From the NCBI RefSeq assembly GCF_002204795.1, contig NZ_NIXO01000044.1:1-52745 (forward strand): DNA of 52,745 nucleotides, given 5' to 3'. Every line of letters starts with the position of its first letter. Within the stretch, counting starts at the first letter, position 1. The position numbers and the translations under genes were made by a program. A model generated the notes under the pieces. The model worked only from the letters and a program-made list of their open reading frames with translations. It searched no databases and had not been told where the DNA came from. Source of the stretch: Pseudomonas sp. K2I15 (lineage in GTDB: Bacteria; Pseudomonadota; Gammaproteobacteria; Pseudomonadales; Pseudomonadaceae). Of this stretch, positions 8,573 to 17,915 are shown piece after piece.

Positions 8573-10107
8573 TGGCAGCGTTGCACTTGCAGCACCTGCG
8601 CAAACGTTTCGGCGCCACCCTGGCGCTGGATGATGCGAGCCTGAAAGTCGAGCGCGGCACCATTCATGGCCTGGTGGGCGAGAACGGTGCCGGCAAGTCG
8701 ACCTTGATCAAGGTCCTGGCGGGCATCCACAAGGCCGACTCGGGGCAGTTGAGCATTGACGGCCAGCCGTATGCCGCGCTGTCACCACGCCAGGTGGATG
8801 CGCTGGGCGTGCAGTTCATCCACCAGGAGCGGCTGTTGCCGGCGAGTTTTACTGTCGGCGAGGCGCTGTTTTTCGGGCATGAGTTGCGCCGTGGTCCATT
8901 TGTAGACTGGCGCCGGCAACAGCGCGAAGCCGAGCGCTTGCTGGCGGAATACTTTGAACTGCAACTGCCAGCCGGCGCGCTGGTGGGCGAGTTGAACAGC
9001 GCCGAGCGCCAGGTGCTGCAAATCACCCGGGCATTGATTCGCAAGCCGAAGATCCTGGTGTTCGACGAGCCCAGCGTGGCGCTGGTCAAGCGTGAGGTCG
9101 ACCAGTTGCTGCGGATCGTCAAGCGCCTGCGGGACCAGGGCTTGTCGATCCTCTACATCTCCCACTACCTGCAGGAAATCGACAGCCTCTGCGATGAGGT
9201 CACGGTGCTGCGCAATGGCCGCGATGTGGCGGTGGTGGAGCCGCGGCATACCTCCAGCGCGCAGATTGCGCGGTTGATGGTCAATCGTGAGGTGCAGGAA
9301 ATGTACCCCAAGGCGCAGGTGGACCTCGGCGAGCCGTTGCTGCAAGTGCGCTCGCTGAGCCTGGCCCGGCGTTACCGGCAGATCGACCTGGAGCTGCGGC
9401 GGGGCGAAATCCTCGGCTTGACCGGCCTGGTCGGGTCGGGTGCCAAAGACTTGCTCAAGACCCTGTTTGGGGTGGTGCGTGCCGACAGCGGCAGCATCCA
9501 TCTGGAAGGCCGTTTGTTGCGCCTGCGTTCACCCGGTAACGCCATCGCCCAAGGGATTGCGCTGGTGCCGGAAGAGCGCCGCAGCCAAGGGATTTCGCCC
9601 CTGCTCTCGGTGCTGGAAAACCTCACACTGGCCGGGCTTGAGCGCTTCAGCCGCTGGGGTTTGCTGGGCAAGCGCCAGGAACAGGCCGAAAGCCTGCGGC
9701 TGATCGACGAACTGGCGATCAAGGCGCCGGGGCCGCAGGCTGCGGTCAGCCAGTTGAGTGGGGGCAACCAGCAGAAGGTTGCCTTGGGCAAATGGCTGAG
9801 CCGGCGCTCGGCGGTGTACCTGCTGGATGAGCCGTGTGTGGGCGTGGATGTTGGTGCCAAGGTCGAGATTTATCGCCTGATCGGGCGCTTGGTAGAAGAG
9901 GGCGCTGCAGTGCTGGTGTTGTCTTCGGACCTGCCGGAGCTGCTGGGTATTTGCGACCGTATCCTGGTGCTGCATCGCGGCGAAATTGCCGGTGAATTCC
10001 AGGCAGGCGAAGCGGACAGTGATCAGCTGTTGGCGTGTGCCACGGGTGCGGTGCAACCCACAGTAGCTGTGCAGTTGAAACCGGAGGTGGCGCATGTCCC
10101 TGCTTGA
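8572..10107 (+). CDS. Sugar-type ABC importer, double ATPase subunit
   Basis: This 511-residue RbsA/MglA-type subunit carries two nucleotide-binding domains. Domain 1 has a normal Walker A (GENGAGKST, residues 36-44) and Walker B (ILVFDEPS) but a divergent signature, LNSAERQ. Domain 2 has a degenerate P-loop, GLVGSGAKD, and a good LSGGNQQ signature with LLDEPCVGVD. One canonical and one degenerate site is the usual layout in this family. The ATG overlaps the preceding stop by one base (TGATG). It energises the permease pair encoded next. Confidence 0.9.
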   Translation: MAALHLQHLRKRFGATLALDDASLKVERGTIHGLVGENGAGKSTLIKVLAGIHKADSGQLSIDGQPYAALSPRQVDALGVQFIHQERLLPASFTVGEALFFGHELRRGPFVDWRRQQREAERLLAEYFELQLPAGALVGELNSAERQVLQITRALIRKPKILVFDEPSVALVKREVDQLLRIVKRLRDQGLSILYISHYLQEIDSLCDEVTVLRNGRDVAVVEPRHTSSAQIARLMVNREVQEMYPKAQVDLGEPLLQVRSLSLARRYRQIDLELRRGEILGLTGLVGSGAKDLLKTLFGVVRADSGSIHLEGRLLRLRSPGNAIAQGIALVPEERRSQGISPLLSVLENLTLAGLERFSRWGLLGKRQEQAESLRLIDELAIKAPGPQAAVSQLSGGNQQKVALGKWLSRRSAVYLLDEPCVGVDVGAKVEIYRLIGRLVEEGAAVLVLSSDLPELLGICDRILVLHRGEIAGEFQAGEADSDQLLACATGAVQPTVAVQLKPEVAHVPA

Positions 10108-11086
10108 AACTGCTGCGCCGGGCTTGTCCCAACGGCTGTGGGTGCTGCTATTAAGGCGTGGTTCTGTCGGCGTATTCCTTGCGATTTTGCTGGGGTTTGC
10201 CGTCGCCGCGCCGAACTTCCTGTCGGTGGGTAATATCGCCAATGTGTTCAGCCAGTCGGCGACCCTGGGTGTGCTTGCCTTGGGCCTGACCTGCGTGATT
10301 ATCGGCGGCGGCTCCAACGTGGTGGCGGGTGGGCTCGACCTGTCGCTGGCGGCCAACCTTGGATTGTGCGCGGCGGTATTCAGCCGACTCAACAACGCCG
10401 GCCTCGACCTGTGGGCCAGCCTGCTGTTGACCTTGGGCTGCGGCCTGGCGGTCGGGCTGCTCAACGGCCTGGCCGTGGTGGTGCTGCGTTTGCCACCGTT
10501 GCTCGCGACCCTGGCGAGCATGAATGTACTGGCCGGGCTGGAACTGGTCCTGACCGAAAACACTGTGGTTTCCACCGACTCACCGCTGCTTGATGTGCTC
10601 AGTGGCGGGACCTGGCTGGCAGTGCCGGCACTCGCCTGGGTGTTGCTGGTGACGGCATTCGTCCTGACTCTGCTGATCCAGCACACGGCTTATGGTTTGC
10701 GCCTGCATGCCGTCGGCGAGTACCCGCACGCCGCCGAGGCCGCAGGAATTCGGGTGCCGGCCTATGTGCTTTCCAGCTATTTACTGTCGGGGCTCTGTGC
10801 GGCGGTGGCAGCCTTGTGTTCGGCGGCGTTTTTCAGCGGCAGCACCACCGGTTCCGGTGACATGTTGCTGTCGGTGGTCGCAATCGCCTTTCTCGGGGTG
10901 GTGTTTTCCCGGCGACTGGTCGCGAGCATGCCTGGCACCTTGCTGGCGACCTTGTTGATCGGTTTTTTGATCAACGGGTTTCAGTTGCTCAACCTGTCGA
11001 GCTTCTGGGTCAACGGCGTGCAGGGCGTGCTGATTTTGCTGGTGGTCGCGGCTTCCAGCGCATTGAGCCGGGGAGAGCATGCATGA
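10094..11086 (+). CDS. Sugar-type ABC importer, permease 1
   Basis: This 330-residue inner-membrane permease of the RbsC/AraH family (BPD_transp_2) has about eight to ten hydrophobic helices. The family stretch around VVAGGLDLSLAANLGL, where ribose-type permeases have GGIDLSVG, is present, as is the ARRL-like region near VVFSRRLVASMPGTL. It begins inside the last 14 nt of the ATPase gene, with GGAGG 6 nt before the ATG, so translation is coupled. It probably pairs with the next gene product as a heterodimeric pore. Confidence 0.9.
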   Translation: MSLLETAAPGLSQRLWVLLLRRGSVGVFLAILLGFAVAAPNFLSVGNIANVFSQSATLGVLALGLTCVIIGGGSNVVAGGLDLSLAANLGLCAAVFSRLNNAGLDLWASLLLTLGCGLAVGLLNGLAVVVLRLPPLLATLASMNVLAGLELVLTENTVVSTDSPLLDVLSGGTWLAVPALAWVLLVTAFVLTLLIQHTAYGLRLHAVGEYPHAAEAAGIRVPAYVLSSYLLSGLCAAVAALCSAAFFSGSTTGSGDMLLSVVAIAFLGVVFSRRLVASMPGTLLATLLIGFLINGFQLLNLSSFWVNGVQGVLILLVVAASSALSRGEHA

Positions 11087-12060
11087 GTCAGGTATCAACG
11101 CTGCAAGCACGTGGCGGCGGGTGGCGTGCGCTGTTGCCCCTGACATTGCCGCTGGTCTTCGTGGCAATCGTCGTGGTGTTTGCCTGGCAGGCCCCCGGGT
11201 TTCTGAGTGGCGGCAACTTGAAAAGCCTGGTGCTGAATAACTTCGTGCTGCTGGCGGTTGTCGCCATCGGCATGACCTACGCAGTGGCCGCCGGCGGCAT
11301 CGATTTATCGGTGGGGACGGCGCTGGATTTCGCCAGCTTCAGCTTCGTGGTGCTGCTGAATGCCGGGCACGGGCTGGGTGTGGCAATTGCTGGAGCGTTG
11401 GCCGCCGGGCTACTGGTAGGGCTGTTCAATGCCGGGTTAATCGCTGGCCTGCGGATCAGCCCATTCCTGGCAACCCTGGGCACGTTGTTTATCGGCACCA
11501 GTGCCCAGCAGTTGCTCTCGGATGGCGGTCAGCCGATCTACATCGCCCAGGGCTTCAAGCCGGAACTGGCGAGCTTCAGCCCGTTGGGTGTGCCGTTGCC
11601 GTTGTTGATCGTGCTGGTATTGGCCGTGGTCTACGGCCTGTTGCTGGCCCGCGGGCGCCTGGGGCGAGAGTTGCTGGCCCAGGGCACCCAGCCGCTGCTG
11701 GCGTATTACTCCGGGTTGTCGGTGCGGCGCATCGTCACCACCACGGTACTGGCGGCGGCGCTGGCGTGTGGGGTGGCGGGGATTCTGCTCAGTTCGACGG
11801 TGAGCGCTTACGTGCCGCTGTCGGGCAATGCGTTTCTGCTGAATGCAATCGGCGCGGTGTTTATCGGCACCACGCTGAATCGTCAGGGCCGGGCGAATAT
11901 TCCGGGTACGCTGCTGGGTGTGCTGTTTATCAATGTCATCGCCAATGGCCTGCTGTTGATCGGCTGGAATTTCTACTGGCAGCAGGTGGCCACGGGCGTG
12001 CTGATTTTTGTCGTGCTGGCCTTCAGCTTCCTGAGCCGAAGGATTGCCGAGCGCGCCTAG
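11083..12060 (+). CDS. Sugar-type ABC importer, permease 2
   Basis: This 325-residue permease of the RbsC type carries the family stretch AAGGIDLSVGTALDFASF and a C-terminal half with FIGTTLNRQGRANIPGTLLG. Its ATG overlaps the stop of permease 1 (ATGA). It ends only 3 nt before the convergent lipoprotein gene, leaving no room for a separate terminator. Two different permeases plus one double ATPase indicate a heterodimeric membrane domain. Confidence 0.9.
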   Translation: MSQVSTLQARGGGWRALLPLTLPLVFVAIVVVFAWQAPGFLSGGNLKSLVLNNFVLLAVVAIGMTYAVAAGGIDLSVGTALDFASFSFVVLLNAGHGLGVAIAGALAAGLLVGLFNAGLIAGLRISPFLATLGTLFIGTSAQQLLSDGGQPIYIAQGFKPELASFSPLGVPLPLLIVLVLAVVYGLLLARGRLGRELLAQGTQPLLAYYSGLSVRRIVTTTVLAAALACGVAGILLSSTVSAYVPLSGNAFLLNAIGAVFIGTTLNRQGRANIPGTLLGVLFINVIANGLLLIGWNFYWQQVATGVLIFVVLAFSFLSRRIAERA

Positions 12061-12063
12061 GGA

Positions 12064-13458
12064 TCATTCAGCCTTGAGCAGCGTCATGCTGGTTTTGAGG
12101 AGGTTGGCAAGGTCGCTCTTGCTGGTAAAGAAGTAACCGTAATCCTGCAGGTAAACCACCGTGCTGATGGTAATGAATTTCGCACCGGTGCTGGTACAGC
12201 TCAGCTCCTTGGCGGAGCCACTCAGGTCCCCGTTGATCTTGCTGGCCGGCAACTCGCGCTTGATCACGCAGGAATCGGTACGTGGCAGCACCCGATCTTC
12301 TTCGGCGGTATTACGGTTCAACTCTTTCAAACTGAACCCCAGGGTTGCGCCCACAGGCATCTGTTTCCAGTCACCCGTGAAGCTGAGTTGTTCGACGTTG
12401 CTGGCGTGCGAGATTGCCAGTCCATCCCTTTTGGATTCAGCCTGGTAATTGAGATTGAACAATCCCCTGAACATCACTTCTTGTGTGGTCGAGTATTTGC
12501 CGACTTCACGAACGCGCAGTTGTGCGCTGTTTGCATCCGGTTCAATGAACAGTTCGGATTGCAGTTTGCCGGCGCCGAAGTCAGTTCTCATCACCAGGTG
12601 ATGCAAGGACTTGTTGGCGCTGGGCAGGCCCAGTGCGGTGATGGCGTCGAGTACCTGCGCCGGGATGGCCGGCGGTGTTACGGTCTGGGGAACCTTGGTG
12701 CGGGACGCTGCAACCGGTAGCTGCTCAAGTGCAGCCGATGGCGCGCAGGCGGCCTTTAAAAGGGCCTGGATATCGGTGTCGGCGGTGCTGAAAGGTTGAT
12801 CCTGAGGTGCAGTTTCCGTTTTGCCGAAGGTCACCACATTGCTGGGCGTGAGCCCGAACGTTGCCAGCGTGCGATAACTCTGGCGACTGCAACTGGCCTG
12901 CAAACGCATGCGTTGTTGCGCATAGGGCATCTTTTTCAGCTTGTTGATCAGAATAAGTGGTTCGTCGAAGGCGCCCCAGAACTGCAACTGGTCACCGGTG
13001 GTTTTCAGGCTGGCACGGTCGATCAACAACCAGCGCCCATCTGTTGCCCCGCTGACCACACGCCAGTCCGGGCGCGGCGTACGGGCACAGGCTTCGATAA
13101 AGCTGGGGTTCTGTTGCAGATTAACGACCACCGCTGCCGTCAGGTCGCGCATCACCGTGAACCGTTCGGGCTGACCGTTGGCGGCCAAGGTGCCGGGTGA
13201 CTCGACGAACAGCAGGTTTGCCCCCGGCGTGGTGCACGAGGCGCGAATCTGCGCGATATCGGGGGTGGTGGCGGTTTTGGCCGAGGCGATCTGGGCCTGG
13301 TAGCTGAGATGGTCGCCATCGCGCAGGACCGAATCAGCCAGCAGCGGCTGTTTAAGCACCTCGCCAAACAGTGCTTCGCCATGCCTGGCGGTGCTTGAAG
13401 GCTGAAGGCTGCAACCACTGAGCAGACCAAGGGCGACAACAACCGCGATACGTTTCAT
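12064..13458 (-). CDS. Putative lipoprotein of unknown function
   Basis: This 464-residue protein begins MKRIAVVVALGLLSGCSLQ, a clear lipoprotein signal with lipobox LSGC at about residues 13-16. It should therefore be membrane-anchored in the periplasm. I do not recognise a domain. Several cysteines (RASCTT, EACAR, QASCSR, KAACAP, DSCVIK, LSCTS) suggest disulfides. The start at 13458 has AAGGAAGG just upstream. A longer open frame to 13548 would bury the signal and is rejected. It converges on the ABC operon and stands alone. Confidence 0.75.
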   Translation of the reverse strand: MKRIAVVVALGLLSGCSLQPSSTARHGEALFGEVLKQPLLADSVLRDGDHLSYQAQIASAKTATTPDIAQIRASCTTPGANLLFVESPGTLAANGQPERFTVMRDLTAAVVVNLQQNPSFIEACARTPRPDWRVVSGATDGRWLLIDRASLKTTGDQLQFWGAFDEPLILINKLKKMPYAQQRMRLQASCSRQSYRTLATFGLTPSNVVTFGKTETAPQDQPFSTADTDIQALLKAACAPSAALEQLPVAASRTKVPQTVTPPAIPAQVLDAITALGLPSANKSLHHLVMRTDFGAGKLQSELFIEPDANSAQLRVREVGKYSTTQEVMFRGLFNLNYQAESKRDGLAISHASNVEQLSFTGDWKQMPVGATLGFSLKELNRNTAEEDRVLPRTDSCVIKRELPASKINGDLSGSAKELSCTSTGAKFITISTVVYLQDYGYFFTSKSDLANLLKTSMTLLKAE

Positions 13459-13585
13459 GAACCTTCCTTGCCGATAGACGAAATCTCGATGAACAAAGGC
13501 TTTCGGCAGGGCGCGGCGGTTCTTTAGTGATGAATCACGGTGAAACACCCGGCGCAGGCGCCCCGGGTGCCTATTTTCGCGGCGC

Positions 13586-14437
13586 TTACTTTTCCCAGTC
13601 GGCCTTGGGAATCAACAGCCCGTGGTTGCCGTTATAGGCGGCACGCTCGGGTTGTTTCCAGCCCTCAAGCAGCGCGTCATCAAGGCGGTAGATCTCAACC
13701 CCCAGCGGGCGGCAGACCTTCAGCGGGTCTTCGGCATCCGGGCCCCACATCGGCAGTGACAGGTCGCCACCGGGGCAAGTGGAGAGGGCGCACAGCAGGT
13801 CGATTTCGGCGAAAAACTCCAGGTAGTCGCCCTGTTTGGCCGGGCAGGCTTTCATGAAGTACATGTCGTCGTGATTGAGGCCGGTGCACTGGAAGATGTT
13901 CAGCACATCGTGCACGTCAAACTCGGTCAGGCCATGGGGCAGCACCGCCCGGGTCAGGTTGGAGTGGCAGTGGTGGTGGAAGTCTTCACCGGTGAGCATC
14001 TTGTTCACGTAAGGGTCGCAGCGCGTGCCCAGCAAGTCGTGCAGGCGCCCGCCGTGTTCGTCGATGCCGTAGTCGGCCAGGCTGTCGTCGGTGATGGTGA
14101 CCATCGGCCGCAAAAAGGGCAGGTTCGACCACAGGCGGTCGTAGGTAGTGACGTGGGCGCCTTGCAGTTGACGGGTGCGCGCCGCCCACATGCGTTCACG
14201 GGGGTCGTTGGCGCTCCACACGTTGAAGTCGCCGACCTGCGGACCAACCGGGGTGGTCACGCGGAACACATGGCCTGCCGGTACTTTCCAGGCGCGGCCG
14301 GTGCGGATCGGCACCTCGAATTGCACAATCAGGGTGCGGCCATCCCGGGACTCGCGCACGCGGTCATAGAAGGCTTTATCGACCTGCAAGGCAGCGCCTT
14401 TGCTGACTTGGTAGGCCGCTGGATAGTCCTTGTACAT
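13586..14437 (-). CDS. DUF1989 (urea carboxylase-associated) family protein
   Basis: This 283-residue soluble protein resembles the DUF1989 / urea carboxylase-associated family. Typical stretches are GHVFRVTTPVGPQVGDFNVW, TYDRLWSNLPFLRPMVTITD, the Cys/His-rich FHHHCHSNLTRA and GLNHDDMYFMKACPAKQGDY. The conserved His and Cys residues suggest metal binding. The biochemical reaction of the family is not well settled. The ATG at 14437 has GAGG 7 nt upstream. It lies 14 nt behind the GntR regulator gene on the same strand, so the two probably form one unit controlled by that regulator. Confidence 0.85.
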   Translation of the reverse strand: MYKDYPAAYQVSKGAALQVDKAFYDRVRESRDGRTLIVQFEVPIRTGRAWKVPAGHVFRVTTPVGPQVGDFNVWSANDPRERMWAARTRQLQGAHVTTYDRLWSNLPFLRPMVTITDDSLADYGIDEHGGRLHDLLGTRCDPYVNKMLTGEDFHHHCHSNLTRAVLPHGLTEFDVHDVLNIFQCTGLNHDDMYFMKACPAKQGDYLEFFAEIDLLCALSTCPGGDLSLPMWGPDAEDPLKVCRPLGVEIYRLDDALLEGWKQPERAAYNGNHGLLIPKADWEK

Positions 14438-14451
14438 GGTGGGTCCTCGCT

Positions 14452-15117
14452 TCAGGGTTTTGGGATGCTGCTCAGGATGTCGAGCAGTACCGATTCGGAG
14501 TCGTTGAGGTAGCTGGCCAAGGCTTCCCCGGCAGCTTGCTTGTGGCCGTCAACCAGCAGTTCGTGGATCTGCCGGTCGCGTTCCAGCCAGGGTTTCTGGA
14601 AAGTTTCCTCGCTGGGCGCGTTGGAAAACACCAGGCGCATCTGGGCCGCAATATGGGTAAAAAACTCGTCCAGCAACGGGCTGCGCATCAGCCCGACGAT
14701 ATGTTGGTGAAAGCGCAAGCTGTGGGTACCGAAGGCCTGCCAGTTCTCGCGGTCCTGGGCCAGTTGGGCAGCCTCGATGGCGTCGAGCATCAAGTCGCAC
14801 TGGTACTCGCGCAGTGGCTTGCTGGCCGCGATGGCCTGCAGCTCCAGGGTGCGCCGCACCTTGAAGATGTCGCGCACTTCATCCACCCCGAGGCGGCGCA
14901 CGATCACGCCTTTGTTGCGCACGTAACTGGTCAGGCCTTCGCGGCCCAGGTGGTGCAACGCTTCGCGTACGGTATTGCGCGAGGCGTTGTAGGCGTTGAC
15001 CAGCTCGCTCTCCACCAATGGCATGCCCGGGAGCAGGCGGCCGCCGATGATGTCTTCGCGCAGTTCGATGGCCACCTGGTCGGCCAGCGACAGGCTGGGT
15101 TCCTTGGCTTGACTCAC
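14452..15117 (-). CDS. GntR family transcriptional regulator (FCD-type)
   Basis: This protein of about 221 residues has an N-terminal winged helix-turn-helix (LADQVAIELREDIIGGRLLP, then SRNTVREALHHLGREGL) and a C-terminal all-helical FCD-like ligand domain (RRTLELQAI, FHQHIVG, HELLVDGHKQAAGEALASY). I chose the GTG at 15117, preceded by AAGGAG with 5-nt spacing. The frame stays open to 15210 but the added residues look non-coding. It is divergent from the MFS exporter gene and in line with the DUF1989 gene. A palindromic operator candidate lies upstream. Confidence 0.88.
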   Translation of the reverse strand: MSQAKEPSLSLADQVAIELREDIIGGRLLPGMPLVESELVNAYNASRNTVREALHHLGREGLTSYVRNKGVIVRRLGVDEVRDIFKVRRTLELQAIAASKPLREYQCDLMLDAIEAAQLAQDRENWQAFGTHSLRFHQHIVGLMRSPLLDEFFTHIAAQMRLVFSNAPSEETFQKPWLERDRQIHELLVDGHKQAAGEALASYLNDSESVLLDILSSIPKP

Positions 15118-15198
15118 GTGGGGCTCCTTGGGCTCACGCCAGTTGGACGTTTCTTTGCATGTTCGTCGCCTCGGTTGCTGAATGTAGGGGGTATTTAT

Positions 15199-15211
15199 AT
15201 TGTTCAACAAT
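15199..15211. promoter_or_regulatory. Candidate GntR operator in the regulator/exporter gap
   Basis: ATTGTT-C-AACAAT is a perfect 13-nt palindrome, 82 bp upstream of the GntR start and within the 316-bp gap to the divergent exporter gene. Short inverted repeats with a central base are typical of FadR/FCD-type GntR operators, so autoregulation is plausible. The rest of the gap (15118-15433) holds no gene that I can see. Confidence 0.45.
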
Positions 15212-15433
15212 CAACTTCTGTTTATTAAGCGTTTATCGTGCCAAGTTCTGGCAATGATAGATTTTTGATGGGTTTTGAAGCGCGCGAGCACGGTTTTTTG
15301 TTCTTGCGCACCCTCAATCAGTGCGATTCGTTACCGAGGGCTACGTTGTGGAGCGTAGGGGGATGGGACTTTTCGCGGCATTAAGATCCGAGTTATTGAT
15401 AAAGTGCCGATTCGAAACCCTGAGTGAACAGCA

Positions 15434-16834
15434 ATGACGTCGATGTCCCAACGCCGCTCAACCTTGATTGCCTTGCTGGTCGCCGTCACCTTCTTCATGG
15501 AGAACCTGGATGCCACGGTGATCGCTACCGCGCTGCCGGACATCGCCCACACGTTCGGGGTGGGCGCAGTGGACGTGAACATCGGCATGAGCGCCTACAT
15601 GCTTGCCGTTGCGGTGTTCATTCCCATCAGCGGCTGGCTGGCCGACCGCTTTGGGTCGCGGCTGGTATTCGGTTCGGCGATCGTGCTGTTCAGCGTGTCG
15701 TCATTGATGTGCGGGTGGAGTGACAGCCTGCAAACCTTCGTTGCCGCGCGCGTGTTGCAGGGCATCAGCGGGGCGATGATGGTGCCGGTAGGGCGCCTGG
15801 CAGTGCTGCGGGCTACTGAGAAAAAAGACTTGGTGCGGGCGATTTCATTTATCACCTGGCCCGGCCTGGTTGCGCCGATACTCGGGCCTCCGGTGGGCGG
15901 ATTCATCGTTACCCACGCGTCCTGGCCGTGGATTTTCTACCTCAACCTGCCGCTGGGCCTACTGGCGTTGATCGCCACGCTGGTGTTGATCCCGAAACGT
16001 GACGAGGTCGCTTCCCGCACATTTGATTTCAGTGGTTTCCTGCTGGTGGGCGTCGCCAGTGCGGCCCTGTTGTACGGCGTCGAACTGCTCGGGCAAAGCC
16101 GTGGCAGCTTGTTGCAGGGCCTGTTACTCAGCGGCGCCGGCGTGATTCTGGGGGCCTTTGCCTGGCGACATATGCGCCGGCATGCGCAACCGTTACTGGC
16201 GCTGGGTGTGGTGAGCGTGCGCACCTTCAGTGTGTGCCTGTGTGGCGGGTCGATTTTTCGGGTGGCCATCAGCACCTTGCCGTTCCTGCTGCCGTTGATG
16301 TTTCAACTGGCGTTCGGCCTTTCTGCCTTCGACGCGGGGTTGCTGGTGCTCGCGGTATTTGCGGGCAACCTGGCGATGAAGCCCTTCACCACGTGGGTGA
16401 TGCAGCGCTGGGGCTTTCGTCCGGTGTTGATGATCAACGGCATCCTTGGCGTGCTGGCAATTGCAGCCTGTGCGTTGCTGGACGAGCGCATGAGTTGGGC
16501 GATGATCTTGTTTATTCTGTTTGTAGGTGGCCTGTCACGCTCCATGCAGTTCACGTTGTTCAATACCCTTGGGTTTGCCGATATACCCAAAACGCAGATG
16601 AGCGACGCTTCGACCTTGTTCAGTATGTTTTTCCAACTGAGCATGGCCATGGGCGTTGCCATTGGTGCGCTCTTGTTACGTTTTGCCATGAATTTTCACG
16701 GCAACACCGGGCAGGCCGTGACCGCCGATTTCCAGCTGACGTTTTTGTTGGTGGCGGTGATTGCGGGCTTGGCGTTGCTGGATAACCTGCGGCTGCCGCC
16801 CCAGGCGGGTGAGTCGGTTCTGCAACGAAAGTGA
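15434..16834 (+). CDS. MFS transporter, DHA2 (EmrB/QacA-like) family
   Basis: This 466-residue inner-membrane protein has a row of hydrophobic helices characteristic of drug:H+ antiporters. Visible family marks are the start FFMENLDATVIATALPDIA, the loop 2-3 motif GWLADRFGSR, and the motif-C-like LVAPILGPPVGGFI in helix 5, which marks export rather than import. The substrate is unknown. It is divergent from the GntR/DUF1989 pair, which suggests shared control, and precedes benR on the same strand by 121 bp. Confidence 0.85.
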   Translation: MTSMSQRRSTLIALLVAVTFFMENLDATVIATALPDIAHTFGVGAVDVNIGMSAYMLAVAVFIPISGWLADRFGSRLVFGSAIVLFSVSSLMCGWSDSLQTFVAARVLQGISGAMMVPVGRLAVLRATEKKDLVRAISFITWPGLVAPILGPPVGGFIVTHASWPWIFYLNLPLGLLALIATLVLIPKRDEVASRTFDFSGFLLVGVASAALLYGVELLGQSRGSLLQGLLLSGAGVILGAFAWRHMRRHAQPLLALGVVSVRTFSVCLCGGSIFRVAISTLPFLLPLMFQLAFGLSAFDAGLLVLAVFAGNLAMKPFTTWVMQRWGFRPVLMINGILGVLAIAACALLDERMSWAMILFILFVGGLSRSMQFTLFNTLGFADIPKTQMSDASTLFSMFFQLSMAMGVAIGALLLRFAMNFHGNTGQAVTADFQLTFLLVAVIAGLALLDNLRLPPQAGESVLQRK

Positions 16835-16955
16835 GCCCACGATACCTTCGGGGTATGACGCGACACCTATTGAATATTGGACGGCGCGTGTCCCCGGCAT
16901 CACTGTGCGTTGAAGTAGAAAAACAGGGGCCAATAATAATAAAAGAGGCGCAACC

Positions 16956-17915
16956 ATGACCGTGCTATTGAGTGAGCGCAGCCAGATTTTCGATCGTGCA
17001 GATGCCTATGCGGTGTCCGATTACGTGAACCAACACGTAGGCAGCCACTGTATCCGCCTGCCGCCCAAGGGCCGCCCGCAGGCGAGCATCAGCCACCGCA
17101 CCTTTTCCAGCCTGGACCTGTGCCGCATCAGCTACGGCGCGCCCGTGCGGGTCACCTCGGTAGCACTGCAAACCATTTACCACCTGCAAATCCTGCTGCA
17201 CGGCCACTGCCACTCGAACTCCCGTGGCGAGGAGCAGGTATTCGGGCCGGGGGAAATCCTGCTGATCAACCCGGATGACCCGGTGGACCTGACCTATTCC
17301 GCCGACTGCGAAAAATTCATCATCAAAGTGCCCGTGCGCCTACTGGAAAACGCCTGCCTGGAGCAGCACTGGACATTGCCCCAGGATGGCATCCGTTTCG
17401 CGGGGGCGCGCCATGTGTTGACTGAAATGGGCGGCTTCCTGCCATTGCTCGGGCTCATCTGCCACGAGGCCGAAAATGCCGCAGAGCCCGAATTGCAGGG
17501 CCTGTATGAGCGGGTTGTGGCCAATAAGCTGCTGGCGCTGCTGGGCAGCAACGTGTTGCGTGTCATCCCGCAACCCCATCAACGCGGTGGTTTTGAAGCG
17601 GTGCGCGAGTTTATCGAGGAACATCTGACCGAGGACATCGGCATTGAACAGCTGATGGCCATCGCCCAGGTCAGCGAGCGTTCGCTGTACACCTTGTTTG
17701 AGCGCCAGGTCGGCATTTCGCCGCGTGACTACATACGCCAACGCAAGCTGGAGCGGGTGCATACCGTGTTGCAGTTGGGCACTGCGCGCAGCGTCACCGA
17801 AGTGGCACTGGATCACGGCTTTGTGCACCTGGGACGTTTCTCCGAGGCCTATCGCAAACGCTTTGGCGAGCTGCCTTCGCAGACGTGGAAGCGCCGGCTT
17901 GCGCCAGGCGGATAG
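16956..17915 (+). CDS. benR: AraC-family activator BenR
   Basis: This 319-residue activator should switch on the downstream ben operon when benzoate is present. The N-terminal effector and dimerisation part contains AYAVSDYVNQHVGSHCIRLP and LINPDDPVDLTYS, which match my recollection of P. putida BenR and XylS. The C-terminal third carries the two AraC helix-turn-helix motifs (IGIEQLMAIAQVSERSLYTL and SVTEVALDHGFVHLGRFSEA). Benzoate-operon linkage supports BenR over AntR. Two candidate binding half-sites begin inside the last codons of this gene. Confidence 0.88.
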   Translation: MTVLLSERSQIFDRADAYAVSDYVNQHVGSHCIRLPPKGRPQASISHRTFSSLDLCRISYGAPVRVTSVALQTIYHLQILLHGHCHSNSRGEEQVFGPGEILLINPDDPVDLTYSADCEKFIIKVPVRLLENACLEQHWTLPQDGIRFAGARHVLTEMGGFLPLLGLICHEAENAAEPELQGLYERVVANKLLALLGSNVLRVIPQPHQRGGFEAVREFIEEHLTEDIGIEQLMAIAQVSERSLYTLFERQVGISPRDYIRQRKLERVHTVLQLGTARSVTEVALDHGFVHLGRFSEAYRKRFGELPSQTWKRRLAPGG

